Below, piece after piece: positions 48,182 through 57,660 of a DNA stretch of 64,000 bases. Source of the DNA: Vibrio sonorensis (lineage in GTDB: Bacteria; Pseudomonadota; Gammaproteobacteria; Enterobacterales; Vibrionaceae); NCBI RefSeq assembly GCF_001854765.1, contig NZ_LJJE01000071.1, forward strand, positions 39,026 to 103,025, given 5' to 3'. A program made the position numbers and the translations under genes. The stretch's first letter is position 1. Each line of letters begins with the position of its first letter. The notes under the pieces are model-generated. The model saw only the letters and a program-made list of their open reading frames with translations. It was not told the origin of the DNA and ran no database searches.

Positions 48182-49405
48182 TTACTTGTTTAGTGCATGA
48201 GATGGTGTGGTCTCGATGTTATGTAATGGCAATACAGTGGCGCGTTTGAGCAATGACAATAGAGCAAACTTCAATGCAAACAAAACACTACCGCCAAACA
48301 AGACGTATTGCCATGCGCCGTGTTGCCAACAGTAGATTAAGAAAAAGCCGCCAAGACTTCCACCAATGTAGTAATGAACGAGATAAAGAGCGTTTGCCGT
48401 CGCTTTGCCTTGAACGGCCTTTTCACTCACCCATGCGTAGGCCAAGGTATGGGTAAAAAACGCACCGAAGCCAATCAGCAATAGGCCCAGAAGCATACTG
48501 GGGATGTATTCAAAATAGGCGAGATACATACCTAGTAAACTGATGGTACTGCCCAAGGTCATTCCCGCAACACCGTCATAGCGTTCCGTCCAGCGGCCGG
48601 TGAGTTTAGAGCTAAGTGTACCGGCGAGATAACACAGGAATATTAGCGATGCGACGCCAACGGGCAAGTAGTGTGGCTGAGCGACCAAACGAAAAGCCAT
48701 AACAGAATACAGGTTTACAAACAGAGCAAAGTTAAGTCCGCCGATTAACATAGCAAACCAGACCTTGCGGTTTTTCAAATGAGTAAGCAAGGCTTTGTTT
48801 TGATGACGAAGTGATGAAGATTGCGGGCGAAAGTGCTTTTGGTCAGGCAAGATAAGCAAAACGACAACAGCAGCAACAAGGCTAAACAGTGCCATAACCA
48901 GAACAGCGGTTTGCCAATCATAAGCATCGGTGACAACGCCACCAAAAATTCGGCCTGTAATACCGCCCAAGCTGTTGGCGGCAATATAGCTGCCTATCGC
49001 TTTGCGAAACGCTTTTTGATCAAGCTCTTCAACCATATAGGCAACGGCGACGGAAGCAAATGCGGCAAGAGAAACGCCCATGGCCCCTCTGGCGGCGACA
49101 AGTAACCACATAGAGTCGGTAAGCAACATACTTAGCCCCACTAAAGGTACAGCCAGTAAACCTATTAACATGATTTTTTTCCGCCCCACAGATTCTGACT
49201 TTACCGCCCAAGGAACCAGAGAAATAGATAGGCCAAGTGTGCTGGCTGCAAAAACCCAGTTAATTTGAGTTTCAGATACAGAAAATGAAGAGGCTAGTAC
49301 AGGAAGCATCGGTTGAAAAAGATAAAGGTTGCAGAATACCAAGAAAGACCCAAGGGCTAGGGCTAAGGTCACTTTGCGATACTGCTGGCTACCATACTGA
49401 ATCAT
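48182..49405 (-). CDS. MFS transporter, YnfM-like
   Basis: A 407-residue major facilitator with twelve predicted helices. The loop 2-3 motif reads S-V-G-R-K-K-I-M-L-I-G; helix 5 has N-S-L-G-G-I-T-G-R-I-F-G-G. The sequence and a divergent LysR gene 98 bp away recall E. coli ynfM-ynfL. YnfM-type proteins are drug/sugar-efflux-like with unclear substrates. The LysR product probably controls it from the AT-rich spacer. Confidence 0.88.
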   Translation of the reverse strand: MIQYGSQQYRKVTLALALGSFLVFCNLYLFQPMLPVLASSFSVSETQINWVFAASTLGLSISLVPWAVKSESVGRKKIMLIGLLAVPLVGLSMLLTDSMWLLVAARGAMGVSLAAFASVAVAYMVEELDQKAFRKAIGSYIAANSLGGITGRIFGGVVTDAYDWQTAVLVMALFSLVAAVVVLLILPDQKHFRPQSSSLRHQNKALLTHLKNRKVWFAMLIGGLNFALFVNLYSVMAFRLVAQPHYLPVGVASLIFLCYLAGTLSSKLTGRWTERYDGVAGMTLGSTISLLGMYLAYFEYIPSMLLGLLLIGFGAFFTHTLAYAWVSEKAVQGKATANALYLVHYYIGGSLGGFFLIYCWQHGAWQYVLFGGSVLFALKFALLSLLKRATVLPLHNIETTPSHALNK

Positions 49406-49503
49406 ACATACTCCTCATTCAATGATGTGATCAAAGTAGCAGTTGATTCTGGATTGATAAAATATATTATAAATATAGTTGTAATATAAAAAATATATTG
49501 AGA
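49406..49503. promoter_or_regulatory. Shared MFS/LysR promoter region
   Basis: Between the divergent genes, 49458-49500 is very AT-rich with overlapping inverted repeats built on ATATATTATAAATATA, and several T-N11-A patterns typical of LysR sites. No precise operator can be set by eye. Confidence 0.4.
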
Positions 49504-50391
49504 ATGGACGTTAAACAGCTTACACATTTTGTCCAAGTCGCGGAGGACAAAAACTTCACGTTGGCGGCAAAGAAACTGCATATTGCACAGCCCGCTTTGA
49601 GTATTTCAATACGAAAGTTTGAGCAGCAATTGGGGCTCAAGCTGTTCAAGCGAGATGACCGTCGCATCGAGTTAACGGGGGAAGGCGAAGTCTTACTCGT
49701 CCATGCTTACAAAGTGCTTCAGCAGGTAGAAGACGCTAAGTTGGCGATGGATGAACTTCGTGGCTTAGAGAAAGGTGAAGTGCGATTAGGCGCCCCAAGT
49801 ATGTTGGGTTCCTATTTTTTTCCAGAGATTTTAATGGCGTTTAAGTCGAGATACCCCAACCTCAAACTCACACTGGTTGATGCAGGAACGCGCTCTATAC
49901 GCGAGATGCTACTGCAAGGAGAGTTAGATATTGGAGTGGTAGTGAATGACGATATTTCTGACGATCTCGAGACTGATCCTCTCATCAACGCCGAAATGGT
50001 CGCGGTGGTGGGTAAAACTCACCCGTTAGCTGGGCAGAAAAGCCTCTCTTTCGAGTCGTTTTTTTCCAATGAGTTGGTGATGTTTAAACCGGGTTACTTT
50101 CATCGCGAATACATCGAAAGCATGGCGCAACAGGTGCGTAGAGAGATGAACTGTTCTTTTGAAACTAACCTTTTGCCGATGATCCTCAATATCGTGAAAA
50201 ATGAATACGCCATCACCGCACTGCTAGAGTTAGTGACGCAACACGAGCAGGATGTCGTGGCAGTATCCTTTGAAGAGCCAGTAAATATCGAGCTCTCTCT
50301 GGCGTGGCGCAAAGGCGGGTATTTATCGCTCGCAGACAGAGCATTTCTAGACTTTGTAAAAGAGCATACTGAGTCTAGCAAACTGGCTTAA
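49504..50391 (+). CDS. LysR-family transcriptional regulator, divergent from MFS gene
   Basis: A 295-residue regulator. The HTH (about 2-60) reads VAEDKNFTLAAKKLHIAQPA-type sequence then LSISIRKFEQQLG. The effector domain has LRGLEKGEVRLGAPSMLGSYFFPEIL (about 85-110). It resembles CynR/YnfL-type members. No Shine-Dalgarno sequence precedes either the ATG or the TTG six bases upstream. Its last four bases overlap the convergent glutaredoxin gene. Confidence 0.9.
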   Translation: MDVKQLTHFVQVAEDKNFTLAAKKLHIAQPALSISIRKFEQQLGLKLFKRDDRRIELTGEGEVLLVHAYKVLQQVEDAKLAMDELRGLEKGEVRLGAPSMLGSYFFPEILMAFKSRYPNLKLTLVDAGTRSIREMLLQGELDIGVVVNDDISDDLETDPLINAEMVAVVGKTHPLAGQKSLSFESFFSNELVMFKPGYFHREYIESMAQQVRREMNCSFETNLLPMILNIVKNEYAITALLELVTQHEQDVVAVSFEEPVNIELSLAWRKGGYLSLADRAFLDFVKEHTESSKLA

Positions 50392-50618
50392 CGGCCCTTA
50401 AAGAGCTTTTCAAAGTTGCTAGGGTTCCAACCGATCATATAGCGGTCACCGACTTTCACCACCGGTAAGGAACGCGCTCCAATGGCATCTAGCTCTTTTC
50501 GGCCACGTTGCATTTTAGCGTTGCAAAGGCGAAAAGGAATGCCTTTAGACTGTAAGTAACGCTCAGCATCTTTACAATGTGGGCATTTGTCTTTTACGTA
50601 GAGTACAACACGTCGCAT
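50388..50618 (-). CDS. Glutaredoxin-family thiol protein
   Basis: A 76-residue thioredoxin-fold protein with the active-site C-P-H-C (12-15), cis-Pro in S-L-P-V-V (about 51-55), and the G-W-N-P-S-N-F segment (about 63-69) seen in NrdH/glutaredoxin-like proteins. Expected to reduce disulfides or glutathione mixed disulfides. It has no signal peptide. Single gene convergent with the LysR gene. Confidence 0.85.
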   Translation of the reverse strand: MRRVVLYVKDKCPHCKDAERYLQSKGIPFRLCNAKMQRGRKELDAIGARSLPVVKVGDRYMIGWNPSNFEKLFKGR

Positions 50619-50736
50619 GGCGTCTGACCTATTATTGAGCTTATCGGTTTCTGGGGTTGGGAGTGTAGCGAAAAGGCCGTGAATGGCAAGTGCAAATCGG
50701 TTAAACTCGCCGTTTAACTATTTTCCTCCTCCATTT

Positions 50737-51243
50737 ATGAACGATCTCTTTTCTAGCATCCAAGGTTATCCCGAGCATATTGTCGAACAGGTAAAGTCAT
50801 TGGTGGACTCAGGACGTTTTTGCCAATGGTTTGACAAGCGTTATTCAGACAGGCATCAAATAAAGAGTGAGCGCGCCTTGTTTGACTATGTTCAGAAAAT
50901 CAAAAACCAATATATGAAGAAAAGCGCTCCACTGAGTAAAGCCATTTACGATCCAAAAATTCAGTTGATCAATAATGCTTTGGGACTGCATACCTACCGG
51001 AGTATGGTTCATGGCAACAAGGTGAAATCGCGCAATGAGATTCGGATTGCGAGCGTATTTAAAGATGCACCGGAAGCTTTGTTGAGAATGTTAGTGGTGC
51101 ATGAGCTTGCTCATTTTAAAGAGAAGGAGCACAACAAGTCCTTTTACTCTCTTTGTACTTACATGGAGCCAGACTATCACCAGTTAGAGTTTGATGCGCG
51201 TTTGTTTATGATTTACTTAACTTTGCAAGAGGGTGAAAAGTGA
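50737..51243 (+). CDS. ygjP: YgjP-like zinc metallopeptidase (DUF45/M48)
   Basis: A 168-residue protein colinear with E. coli YgjP (167). The zinc site is V-V-H-E-L-A-H-F-K-E-K-E-H-N (about 115-128), with the H-Q-L-E-F-D segment near 145-150. Preceding blocks G-L-H-T-Y-R-S and V-K-S-R-N-E-I-R-I-A-S-V-F match the family. By homology the start is 50737; an ATG at 50683 adds 18 residues and has a better-placed AAAAGG, so it remains possible. It overlaps rlmF by four bases. Confidence 0.88.
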   Translation: MNDLFSSIQGYPEHIVEQVKSLVDSGRFCQWFDKRYSDRHQIKSERALFDYVQKIKNQYMKKSAPLSKAIYDPKIQLINNALGLHTYRSMVHGNKVKSRNEIRIASVFKDAPEALLRMLVVHELAHFKEKEHNKSFYSLCTYMEPDYHQLEFDARLFMIYLTLQEGEK

Positions 51244-52276
51244 ACCTCAAGAAGCGTACTGATGCAGAAAAGCCAAATAAACCGCAAGAGATGAAGTTTC
51301 TTAAACTCAAAGGCAAAGCGGGTCTTCACAAAGACAATCGACATCGTGGTCGGTATGACTTCAAAGTGCTGACCAAGCTGGTACCCACATTGCAGAGTAG
51401 GATAAAGGCAAACCCCAGAGGGGATATGACCATCGACTTTAGCGACGCTTTGTCAGTAAAGTTGTTGAATCAAGCTCTACTAAAGCAACATTACCAAATA
51501 GAGTATTGGGATATTCCAAAAGGCTACCTGTGCCCGCCAATTCCTGGAAGAGCGGACTATATTCACCGTTTGGCGGATCTTTTAAATGCTGAACAAGGAA
51601 TGGCAAGTAGCAGCCTAGTTCGCACGCTTGATATCGGTGTTGGAGCCAATGGTATTTATCCGTTAATTGGGAATAGAGTGTATGGCTGGCAGGGTGTGGG
51701 GAGTGATATAGACCCAATATCTGTTAAGAACGCACAGGAAATTTTCGATGGCAACGCTTCTACTTCCGGTCAGATAGAGTGCCGTTTGCAACGCAATAAT
51801 CGATACCTTTTTAAGGGAATTATCGGTTCGAATGATTTCTTTCACTTAACGACGTGTAATCCACCGTTTCACGCCTCGGCGCAAGAAGCGATAAATAGTA
51901 GTGTTCGCAAACAAAGTAATTTAAGTAACAACCGAAAAGCGAAAGGACTTGGCGATAAGAAAACCACCTCGTCACTTAATTTTGGTGGGCAGCACAACGA
52001 ACTATGGTGCGACGGGGGTGAAGCTCCTTTGTTAAGCGCATGGCATTTGAAAGTAGAGATTTTTCTGATCGAGTATTGTGGTTCAGTACCTTGCTTTCCA
52101 AAAAAGAGAACGTTCGCTGGATGCGAAAAAACTTGCAAAAAGCGGGTGCCAAAGAAGCCAGAGTAGTTGAAATGCAGCAGGGACAAAAGACCAGCCGATT
52201 CATTGCGTGGACCTTTTTAACTCAGGAAGAACGGACTGATTGGATAAAACAAGTGAATAAACGCATACTTAAATAG
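51240..52276 (+). pseudogene. rlmF: 23S rRNA (adenine1618-N6)-methyltransferase, frameshifted near 52024
   Basis: Two frames give 345 residues. The first has the RlmF N-terminus (LHKDNRHRGRYDF), SAM motif I T-L-D-I-G-V-G-A-N-G-I-Y-P (about 124-136), and the catalytic C-N-P-P-F-H (about 210-215, NPPF). After WCDGGEA it goes out of frame; one added base in GAAGCTCC gives S-F-V-K-R-M-A-F-E-S and then the expected GQKTSRFIAWTFL end. Start is GTG overlapping the ygjP stop. It methylates A1618 of 23S rRNA. The break, if real, would remove the last third. Confidence 0.9.
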
Positions 52277-52345
52277 AGCCCAAGCCTATTTTCGCAATGT
52301 AAACTTATCATGTGGAGATTGCTGCTTGGTGCTTAAGGAGTGCAT

Positions 52346-52534
52346 ATGGAATTTGAAATTTATATGCCGTGCGAGCCGAGCTGGATATGTGATAGCTTTC
52401 TATTTCTCTTCGGCGGGTTGTTTATCCTCGGTATCATTGCTTTTATTCGCATCTGTTACCGAGAATACAAGACTATCCAACGCAAGCAGAGCGTAATGAA
52501 ACGGCGTCGAACTCACCATCGGCATCGACGCTGA
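52346..52534 (+). CDS. Small single-pass membrane protein
   Basis: A 62-residue protein: an acidic N-terminus, one hydrophobic helix (about 16-38), then a strongly basic tail ending in R-R-R-T-H-H-R-H-R-R. AAGGAG lies six bases before the ATG. It overlaps the convergent TPR lipoprotein gene by 62 bp, which is unusual; one of the two ends may be wrong. No family recognised. Confidence 0.6.
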   Translation: MEFEIYMPCEPSWICDSFLFLFGGLFILGIIAFIRICYREYKTIQRKQSVMKRRRTHHRHRR

Positions 52535-53198
52535 TATTGGCTCCTGTATTTTGAAGCCCTGCGATAACTTTGCGCCACGGGTTATCTATGCCATAGACCG
52601 ATTCATAATATTCCAGTAACTCTGCGGCTCGAGGACAATCATTTTTTTGAACCGCCACATCCGCCAAGCGCAAAACAACAGACTGCTGTCTAGGCTGATA
52701 ATTTAAAGAGCGATTTAGCATTTGTTCCGCGTAGTCCCAATCTTGGTACTTATAGGCACAAAGGCCTGCAGTTAGGAAAGTTTGTGCGGAGGCGTTAAAG
52801 TCGTGCTGTGCAATGGCGCGGCTGAAATTAACTTGAGCCTGAGGATAGTTACCGGTTTGACACTGGAAAAGAGCATATTGATGCCACACTTTACCGTGTC
52901 GAGGATAGAGTGTGCTTGCGCGTTTTAAATATGAGTGAGCGGTAGAATCGTTTTTGACGGTTTGATGGTACAGGGCGAACCCGAGAAGGACGTCAATATC
53001 ATCGGGCTCGTAGCGTTTAGCAATCAAAAGGTTGTCAAAGCTCTGCTCTAAATCTCCTTTTTTCAGATACTCCATAGCAAGTCGAGTCCGAGCTTCAACT
53101 TGCTCAGGTACCGCACTGCGATCGAGTGGCAGTTGAATGCATCCACTGCTGATTGTAACCACAAAAACGAGTGGTACTGCCACTTTCAAAAAATTCAT
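52473..53198 (-). CDS. TPR-repeat lipoprotein (PilF/PilW-like)
   Basis: A 241-residue lipoprotein: signal peptide with lipobox S-S-G-C (about 17-20), then about five TPR units from residue 36 to 200 (ARTRLAMEYLKKGDLEQSF, LLGFALYHQTVKNDSTAH, TAGLCAYKYQDWDYAEQML and so on). The plan is that of PilF/PilW, the pilotin-like lipoprotein for type IV pilus secretin, but it is not in the usual rlmN-pilF-rodZ setting, so it is probably a paralogue of unknown role. Confidence 0.85.
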   Translation of the reverse strand: MNFLKVAVPLVFVVTISSGCIQLPLDRSAVPEQVEARTRLAMEYLKKGDLEQSFDNLLIAKRYEPDDIDVLLGFALYHQTVKNDSTAHSYLKRASTLYPRHGKVWHQYALFQCQTGNYPQAQVNFSRAIAQHDFNASAQTFLTAGLCAYKYQDWDYAEQMLNRSLNYQPRQQSVVLRLADVAVQKNDCPRAAELLEYYESVYGIDNPWRKVIAGLQNTGANISVDADGEFDAVSLRSACVG

Positions 53199-53358
53199 CT
53201 AGGTTTCCACTACCACTAACTTATTGTAATTAATAGATTTCAAATTAAAAATGCAGCCAATTGAAACCTCTTTAATCTCTATGATGATCAAGATACACAA
53301 ATTTTCCACGTTTAAGTTTGATATTCGAGACACAACACAAATTATTGAAAAAAAAAGA

Positions 53359-53385
53359 AAAGGCCACGGAAGTGGCCTTTGTGAG
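53359..53385 (-). terminator. Terminator of metA
   Basis: AAAGGCCAC/GTGGCCTTT, 9-bp stem, four-base loop, with a run of Ts on the minus strand after the hairpin. Confidence 0.85.
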
Positions 53386-53386
53386 A

Positions 53387-54328
53387 TCAGTCGGTTTTGG
53401 TGAAATTATCTTCGCTAAATTGGTCAAGATCGTAAGGCGTTTGCTGGTAAACACAGTAGTTTAGCCAGTTGCTAAACAGCAGATGACCGTGACTGCGCCA
53501 GCTTGCTACTGGCGGATTATCCGGATTGTTGTTTGGATAATAGTTTAGCGGTATTGCCGGCTCCATCCCTTCGCCCAAATCGCGAATATATTCGTTGTGG
53601 AGCGTGTGAGAATCGTATTCTGGGTGCCCAGTAACAAACACATTACGCTTGTCTTTGGTGGCTGCGAGATAAACACCCGCAATATCTGAAGTAGCTAGAA
53701 TATCTAAATCCGTGTGCTCTTGTAAAAACTCCGGTGAGAAATCAGCGTACCTCGAATGCGGTGCTAAGAAAGTATCGTCAAAGCCGCGTAGCATAGGGTG
53801 GTATTGCTGGTGAATCGAATGGTGATAAACACCTGAGAGTTTTTCTTTACGAGTTTTTTTAGGCAAATCATACAGTAGCTTGAGACCAGCTTGCGCCGCC
53901 CAGCAGACATACAGTGACGACGTAACGTGGTCGTTTGCCCAGTTCATAATGGCTTGTAAGTGATCCCAGTAGATGACATCTTCAAACTGTACTAAACCTA
54001 GTGGCGCACCAGTGATAATAAGTCCGTCGAAGTTACGGTTTTTAATGGTTTCAAACTGGCGGTAGAAGGTATCAAGATGCTCAGTGGGGGTATTTTTACT
54101 TGGGCGATTATCTATGCGCAATAGCTCAATGTCCACTTGAAGCGGGCTGTTAGACAGCAACCTAAGAAACTGAGTTTCAGTTTCAATCTTCTTTGGCATT
54201 AAGTTTAAAATCAATACTTTAAGTGGGCGGATCTCCTGAGTTGATGCCCTAGATACAGGCATCACAAAGATGTTCTCTTTGCGCAGTACATCAGTAGCCG
54301 GTAATTGATCGGGAACCCTAATTGGCAC
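53387..54328 (-). CDS. metA: Homoserine O-succinyltransferase
   Basis: A 313-residue MetA-type enzyme (E. coli 309) committing homoserine to methionine. [11 protein letters not shown] starts the protein; the nucleophile is in [10 protein letters not shown] (C142 by family numbering), and H-P-E-Y-D (about 235-239) supplies the His-Glu pair. The acyl-donor residue cannot be judged here; MetA proteins of this group may use succinyl- or acetyl-CoA. A MetJ-like site is upstream. Confidence 0.96.
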   Translation of the reverse strand: MPIRVPDQLPATDVLRKENIFVMPVSRASTQEIRPLKVLILNLMPKKIETETQFLRLLSNSPLQVDIELLRIDNRPSKNTPTEHLDTFYRQFETIKNRNFDGLIITGAPLGLVQFEDVIYWDHLQAIMNWANDHVTSSLYVCWAAQAGLKLLYDLPKKTRKEKLSGVYHHSIHQQYHPMLRGFDDTFLAPHSRYADFSPEFLQEHTDLDILATSDIAGVYLAATKDKRNVFVTGHPEYDSHTLHNEYIRDLGEGMEPAIPLNYYPNNNPDNPPVASWRSHGHLLFSNWLNYCVYQQTPYDLDQFSEDNFTKTD

Positions 54329-54349
54329 AGCTTTCTCCCTTAGCTATGT

Positions 54350-54365
54350 GGACGTCTATACTTCT
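54350..54365. promoter_or_regulatory. MetJ operator (two met boxes) upstream of metA
   Basis: GGACGTCT-ATACTTCT is two tandem 8-mers matching AGACGTCT at 7 and 6 positions. It lies 22 bp upstream of the metA start. Confidence 0.6.
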
Positions 54366-54577
54366 AAACTTAACGCAAAGAAAACCAATTGTCGATAGCT
54401 TATTGCACTGTGTTGAGTTTTGAGTATTGGTATCACTAATTATTTTAGTGGTTTCCTGTCTATTTAGGAGGTGACGACTAGTAAAAACAGGCTGGTTTTC
54501 ATCCATATTTAGAAGGAAATAAGACTCACATGGTTAATTAGGCTAGAATCCCCTTTTTCCTTTTTAGCAAGATAGAA

Positions 54578-54973
54578 ATGGCTTTAACACTTACGCTGAT
54601 TAGAGGGTTACCTGGCTCTGGTAAAAGTACCTTGGCAAAAACATTAGGCATCAACCACTTTGAAGCCGATATGTACTTTACCAATAGCAAAGGGGAATAC
54701 TTGTTTAACCCCGAGTATCTGCAAGCCGCTCACAAATGGTGTCAGACACAAGCCAGCAAAAGTCTAAAATCAAATCAGAGTTGTGTTGTGGCTAATACCT
54801 TTGTCAAACATTGGGAAATAGCGCCATACCAAAAAATGGCAGCAAAATATGGAGCGACATTTATCGTTATTGAATGTCATCAAAACTACGGTAATGTGCA
54901 CCAAGTTAGCGAAGAGACAATCGACAATATGAGGAAAAGGTGGCAACCATGGCCAAACGCACACCAGCGATAG
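54578..54973 (+). CDS. P-loop ATPase/kinase-like protein
   Basis: A 131-residue protein with Walker A R-G-L-P-G-S-G-K-S-T (9-18), a D-x-Y-F acidic step (F-E-A-D-M-Y-F, about 28-34), V-V-A-N-T-F-V (about 69-75) and F-I-V-I-E-C. This is the AAA_33/N4BP2L1-type polynucleotide-kinase-like group. It is short, lacking a visible lid or base domain. Substrate unknown. It overlaps the DUF3859 gene by 25 bp and is probably expressed with it. Confidence 0.85.
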   Translation: MALTLTLIRGLPGSGKSTLAKTLGINHFEADMYFTNSKGEYLFNPEYLQAAHKWCQTQASKSLKSNQSCVVANTFVKHWEIAPYQKMAAKYGATFIVIECHQNYGNVHQVSEETIDNMRKRWQPWPNAHQR

Positions 54974-55386
54974 AAATCACCTCGTTTGGCATATACTCGC
55001 AATGGGATGCTAAATCGAAACAACTGCCAAAGATCACTCAGTTTACGACCGATGTTCCCGCGGATGAATCAATAGAGTTTGGCTTTACGGTCAATATTAA
55101 AAGAGCAAAAGGGCTAGTGCTTGATTACTGTATTGACCACCCAGGGATCTTGAACAAAAAGGGCTTAGTGATGGCGCCATTTGATGGTGATATTCACATC
55201 AACAGCAACGACTGGGATTTTTATTTGGGCGACACCATTCAGCTAAAATGTCCCGATGGAGGCTTGGAATCTAACCTAGGCCCGTGGCGAATGACGATGA
55301 CTTTACAAAGCAAAATTATCGCCGAAAAAACCTTCCATGTTTACCCCCGCGATGAAGCAGGCTTCTGGAAGCGAAGAGGGTATTGA
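54949..55386 (+). CDS. DUF3859 family protein
   Basis: A 145-residue protein with a beta-rich sequence: I-E-I-T-S-F-G-I-Y near the start, an F-G-F-T-V-N-I-K strand, the H-P-G-I-L turn, and L-G-P-W-R-M-T-M near 120 with K-T-F-H-V at about 129. It fits DUF3859, of unknown function. No signal peptide. AAAGGTGG sets the ATG at 54949. Confidence 0.8.
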   Translation: MAKRTPAIEITSFGIYSQWDAKSKQLPKITQFTTDVPADESIEFGFTVNIKRAKGLVLDYCIDHPGILNKKGLVMAPFDGDIHINSNDWDFYLGDTIQLKCPDGGLESNLGPWRMTMTLQSKIIAEKTFHVYPRDEAGFWKRRGY

Positions 55387-55580
55387 TAAAAACACCTAAT
55401 AGGTGAAGGCGCTTTGTCATTGAAATACTTTATGTGATGACTAACTGAATTTTCCAAACTCTAGTAACTTGGTCGACCGTTAATTTGTTCCATATGTAGT
55501 CAAAAACCTGCGTAATTGTATGTAAATATTAGTAAAAATATCATTCACTGCAGAGTAGTCTCTAGTTAGGAGTTGCTCAG

Positions 55581-57125
55581 GTGTGGATTCTTGGTTTACT
55601 CGTTGGTTTGTTATACGGTTACGCTTATCGATTGGATTCGATCGGCTTTATCGTCCTTCTTATTGCCCTCGCGTTGCAATTCTTCCTGCACTGTACTGTT
55701 AAATCTCAAACATTTCGCATCTTTCTGTGGTTCCTCTTTGGTATGGGATTCTATGGAGTAAGTTTGTCTTGGATAGGTAGCTATATATCCACGGAGTACC
55801 AAGGCACTGGTGTTAATTTAGATTCGGCTAGGTTAATAGTCTTAATCATTCTCTCTTTGAGTTATACGCTAGTTCCAATTCTCAGTTGGCGGCTGTCTAC
55901 TAGAGCAACATTAGTGGTTTTGCCCATATCTTTATTCTTTTTGAACCTTGCTTCTGAACACTCGGTATATTCCTTTCCTTGGCTATTACCAGCTTACTTG
56001 TTGGTAGATTTTGGGATTAATCATTGGTTTTACTTCTTAGGAGCATTTGGTGTCAGTTTTTTAGTTTATCTGCTGGTGAGCTTTTCAATCTATTGTTTGC
56101 TCTTAGTGAATCAACAGAAGTTATCTAAAGCTGTGTGGGCTATTTTTTCCACATTGGCATTGGCCTCTGTTTTACATATAGGGTCTAGCCATCTTCACCA
56201 AAATAATCAAGGCACTGAAACGTTAGCAGTCAAAGTCATTCATGGGCAGTTTGATAGTCAGGACAAACTCTCTAAAAACAGAGTTATTGACCGATTTCAT
56301 CGGTACGCATCACTGTCACTTCAGTTTCCAACTGCGAGCTTGGTGGTTTGGCCGGAATCAAGCGTATCGTACCCTTTTAAAACCGTCGAACAGTTTCTTG
56401 CTCATGACATCCAAAGGATGAGTGAGGGCGGTATTACCACTGTTTGGGGAGGACAGTGGGAAGCTAATGACTCTCAAATAAACGCGGTTTTTTCAAACCG
56501 AGAAGCTCACCCTTTTTACATTAAGCATCATCTGGTCCCATTTGGTGAGTATATACCAAGATGGTTTTCTTACATCGCAGACGACCAAGTTCCATTGTCG
56601 GGAAGTACCGCCAAAAGTTCTGAAATCGTTAACCAGTTAGGTCCACAAGAGTTATTGCGGTTGGCACCGAGCCAAGTTCGCGCAGCTGTAGCGGTATGTT
56701 ATGAAGCCTTATTTTCAGATGTTTTCAGCGAAAAACTAAAAAACTCAGATGGAAGTTTACTAATTCTAATGAGCGACCTCGAATGGTTAGAAAACCATTG
56801 GCTCAAAGTACGTTTGTTGGATGTAGCCAGAGCTCGTGCTGCAGAAGTAAATAAACCGCTCCTTTATTCATCCAATCAGGGGATAACTAGCATTGTTGGT
56901 CCAAATGGAACGGTTGTTAAACAAGTCTTGAGTGATCGAACCCAAGCGCTAAACGCAACTATATTCGTTAACAATCAGCAGTCTTTTTACACCAAGCACG
57001 AGTACCACTGGTTAATGTGGTTATGTGGACTTGTTGTTTTCATTGCACACATCAATCGATACCTCTCATTTAGATCAGAACACCTTCAGGTTTTTAACAA
57101 AATAAAAGGAAAAACATATGGCTAA
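55581..57125 (+). CDS. Apolipoprotein N-acyltransferase (Lnt) paralogue, RHS-operon linked
   Basis: A 514-residue integral membrane enzyme as long as E. coli Lnt (512). About seven hydrophobic helices occupy residues 1-205, then a nitrilase-like domain, then a last helix near 480-500. The catalytic set is complete: E259 (VVWPESS), K315 and E323 (KHHLVPFGEYIP), C373 and E375 (AVCYEALFSD). Lnt adds the third acyl chain to lipoproteins in the periplasm. The protein is diverged, and housekeeping lnt normally sits elsewhere with corC/ybeX, so this is probably a dedicated copy. It starts at GTG after AGGAG and overlaps the next gene by 8 bp. Neither downstream protein has a lipobox, so its substrate is unclear. 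Confidence 0.85.
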   Translation: MWILGLLVGLLYGYAYRLDSIGFIVLLIALALQFFLHCTVKSQTFRIFLWFLFGMGFYGVSLSWIGSYISTEYQGTGVNLDSARLIVLIILSLSYTLVPILSWRLSTRATLVVLPISLFFLNLASEHSVYSFPWLLPAYLLVDFGINHWFYFLGAFGVSFLVYLLVSFSIYCLLLVNQQKLSKAVWAIFSTLALASVLHIGSSHLHQNNQGTETLAVKVIHGQFDSQDKLSKNRVIDRFHRYASLSLQFPTASLVVWPESSVSYPFKTVEQFLAHDIQRMSEGGITTVWGGQWEANDSQINAVFSNREAHPFYIKHHLVPFGEYIPRWFSYIADDQVPLSGSTAKSSEIVNQLGPQELLRLAPSQVRAAVAVCYEALFSDVFSEKLKNSDGSLLILMSDLEWLENHWLKVRLLDVARARAAEVNKPLLYSSNQGITSIVGPNGTVVKQVLSDRTQALNATIFVNNQQSFYTKHEYHWLMWLCGLVVFIAHINRYLSFRSEHLQVFNKIKGKTYG

Positions 57126-57660
57126 GCAATGGATAAATATCGTTGCTGCCGTGTTTATTGCAGTGATTATCGGCACGGTAGCTTTAAATCATGACTCAAC
57201 AACTTCTGAACAACGAGTTGGACTACCTAACTCTCACTATCACTCGGAAGCGAAAGATATTCAAACAATTAGTTCTTTCGAAGCGGAAGAGTTCAATTGG
57301 GAAGATGTAAAAGAAGCGCCTCGCTCCTTGAAAGAAAAAGAATACCTACAACAACGATTTGCAAAGGATCTTCAAGGTCTCAATCAAGAGATCGAAAGTA
57401 CCAAACAAGAATTACAAAAGAGCTTTAAAAAAGAACTCTCAGAGATGGAATCTCCTGAGGTTTTGCTAGCTCAGGCTAATGCCATGACCAAAGAACTCGA
57501 AGCACAGGGTATCGTCTTAGATTACGAACCAGTAGATTTTAGTAGTTTTTCCAACAGCACCATACACAAGAATAGAGAGATTCAAGAGGTAGAGAAAAGA
57601 GTAGACGATGTAGAACATCGCTTACGCGATTTGATGAGTAATCAGGGAGGTAAGTTATGA
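57118..57660 (+). CDS. Single-pass membrane coiled-coil protein of the RHS operon
   Basis: A 180-residue protein: N-terminal membrane anchor (about 6-24), a polar stretch, then Glu/Lys/Gln-rich helices at about 70-105 (LNQEIESTKQELQKSFKKEL) and 155-175 (EIQEVEKRVDDVEHRLRDL) with heptad character. No Cys, so no lipoprotein and no Lnt target. It overlaps the Lnt-like gene by 8 bp and the RHS gene by 4 bp (ATGA). It is likely an envelope scaffold or export helper for the RHS protein. No family recognised. Confidence 0.8.
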   Translation: MAKQWINIVAAVFIAVIIGTVALNHDSTTSEQRVGLPNSHYHSEAKDIQTISSFEAEEFNWEDVKEAPRSLKEKEYLQQRFAKDLQGLNQEIESTKQELQKSFKKELSEMESPEVLLAQANAMTKELEAQGIVLDYEPVDFSSFSNSTIHKNREIQEVEKRVDDVEHRLRDLMSNQGGKL

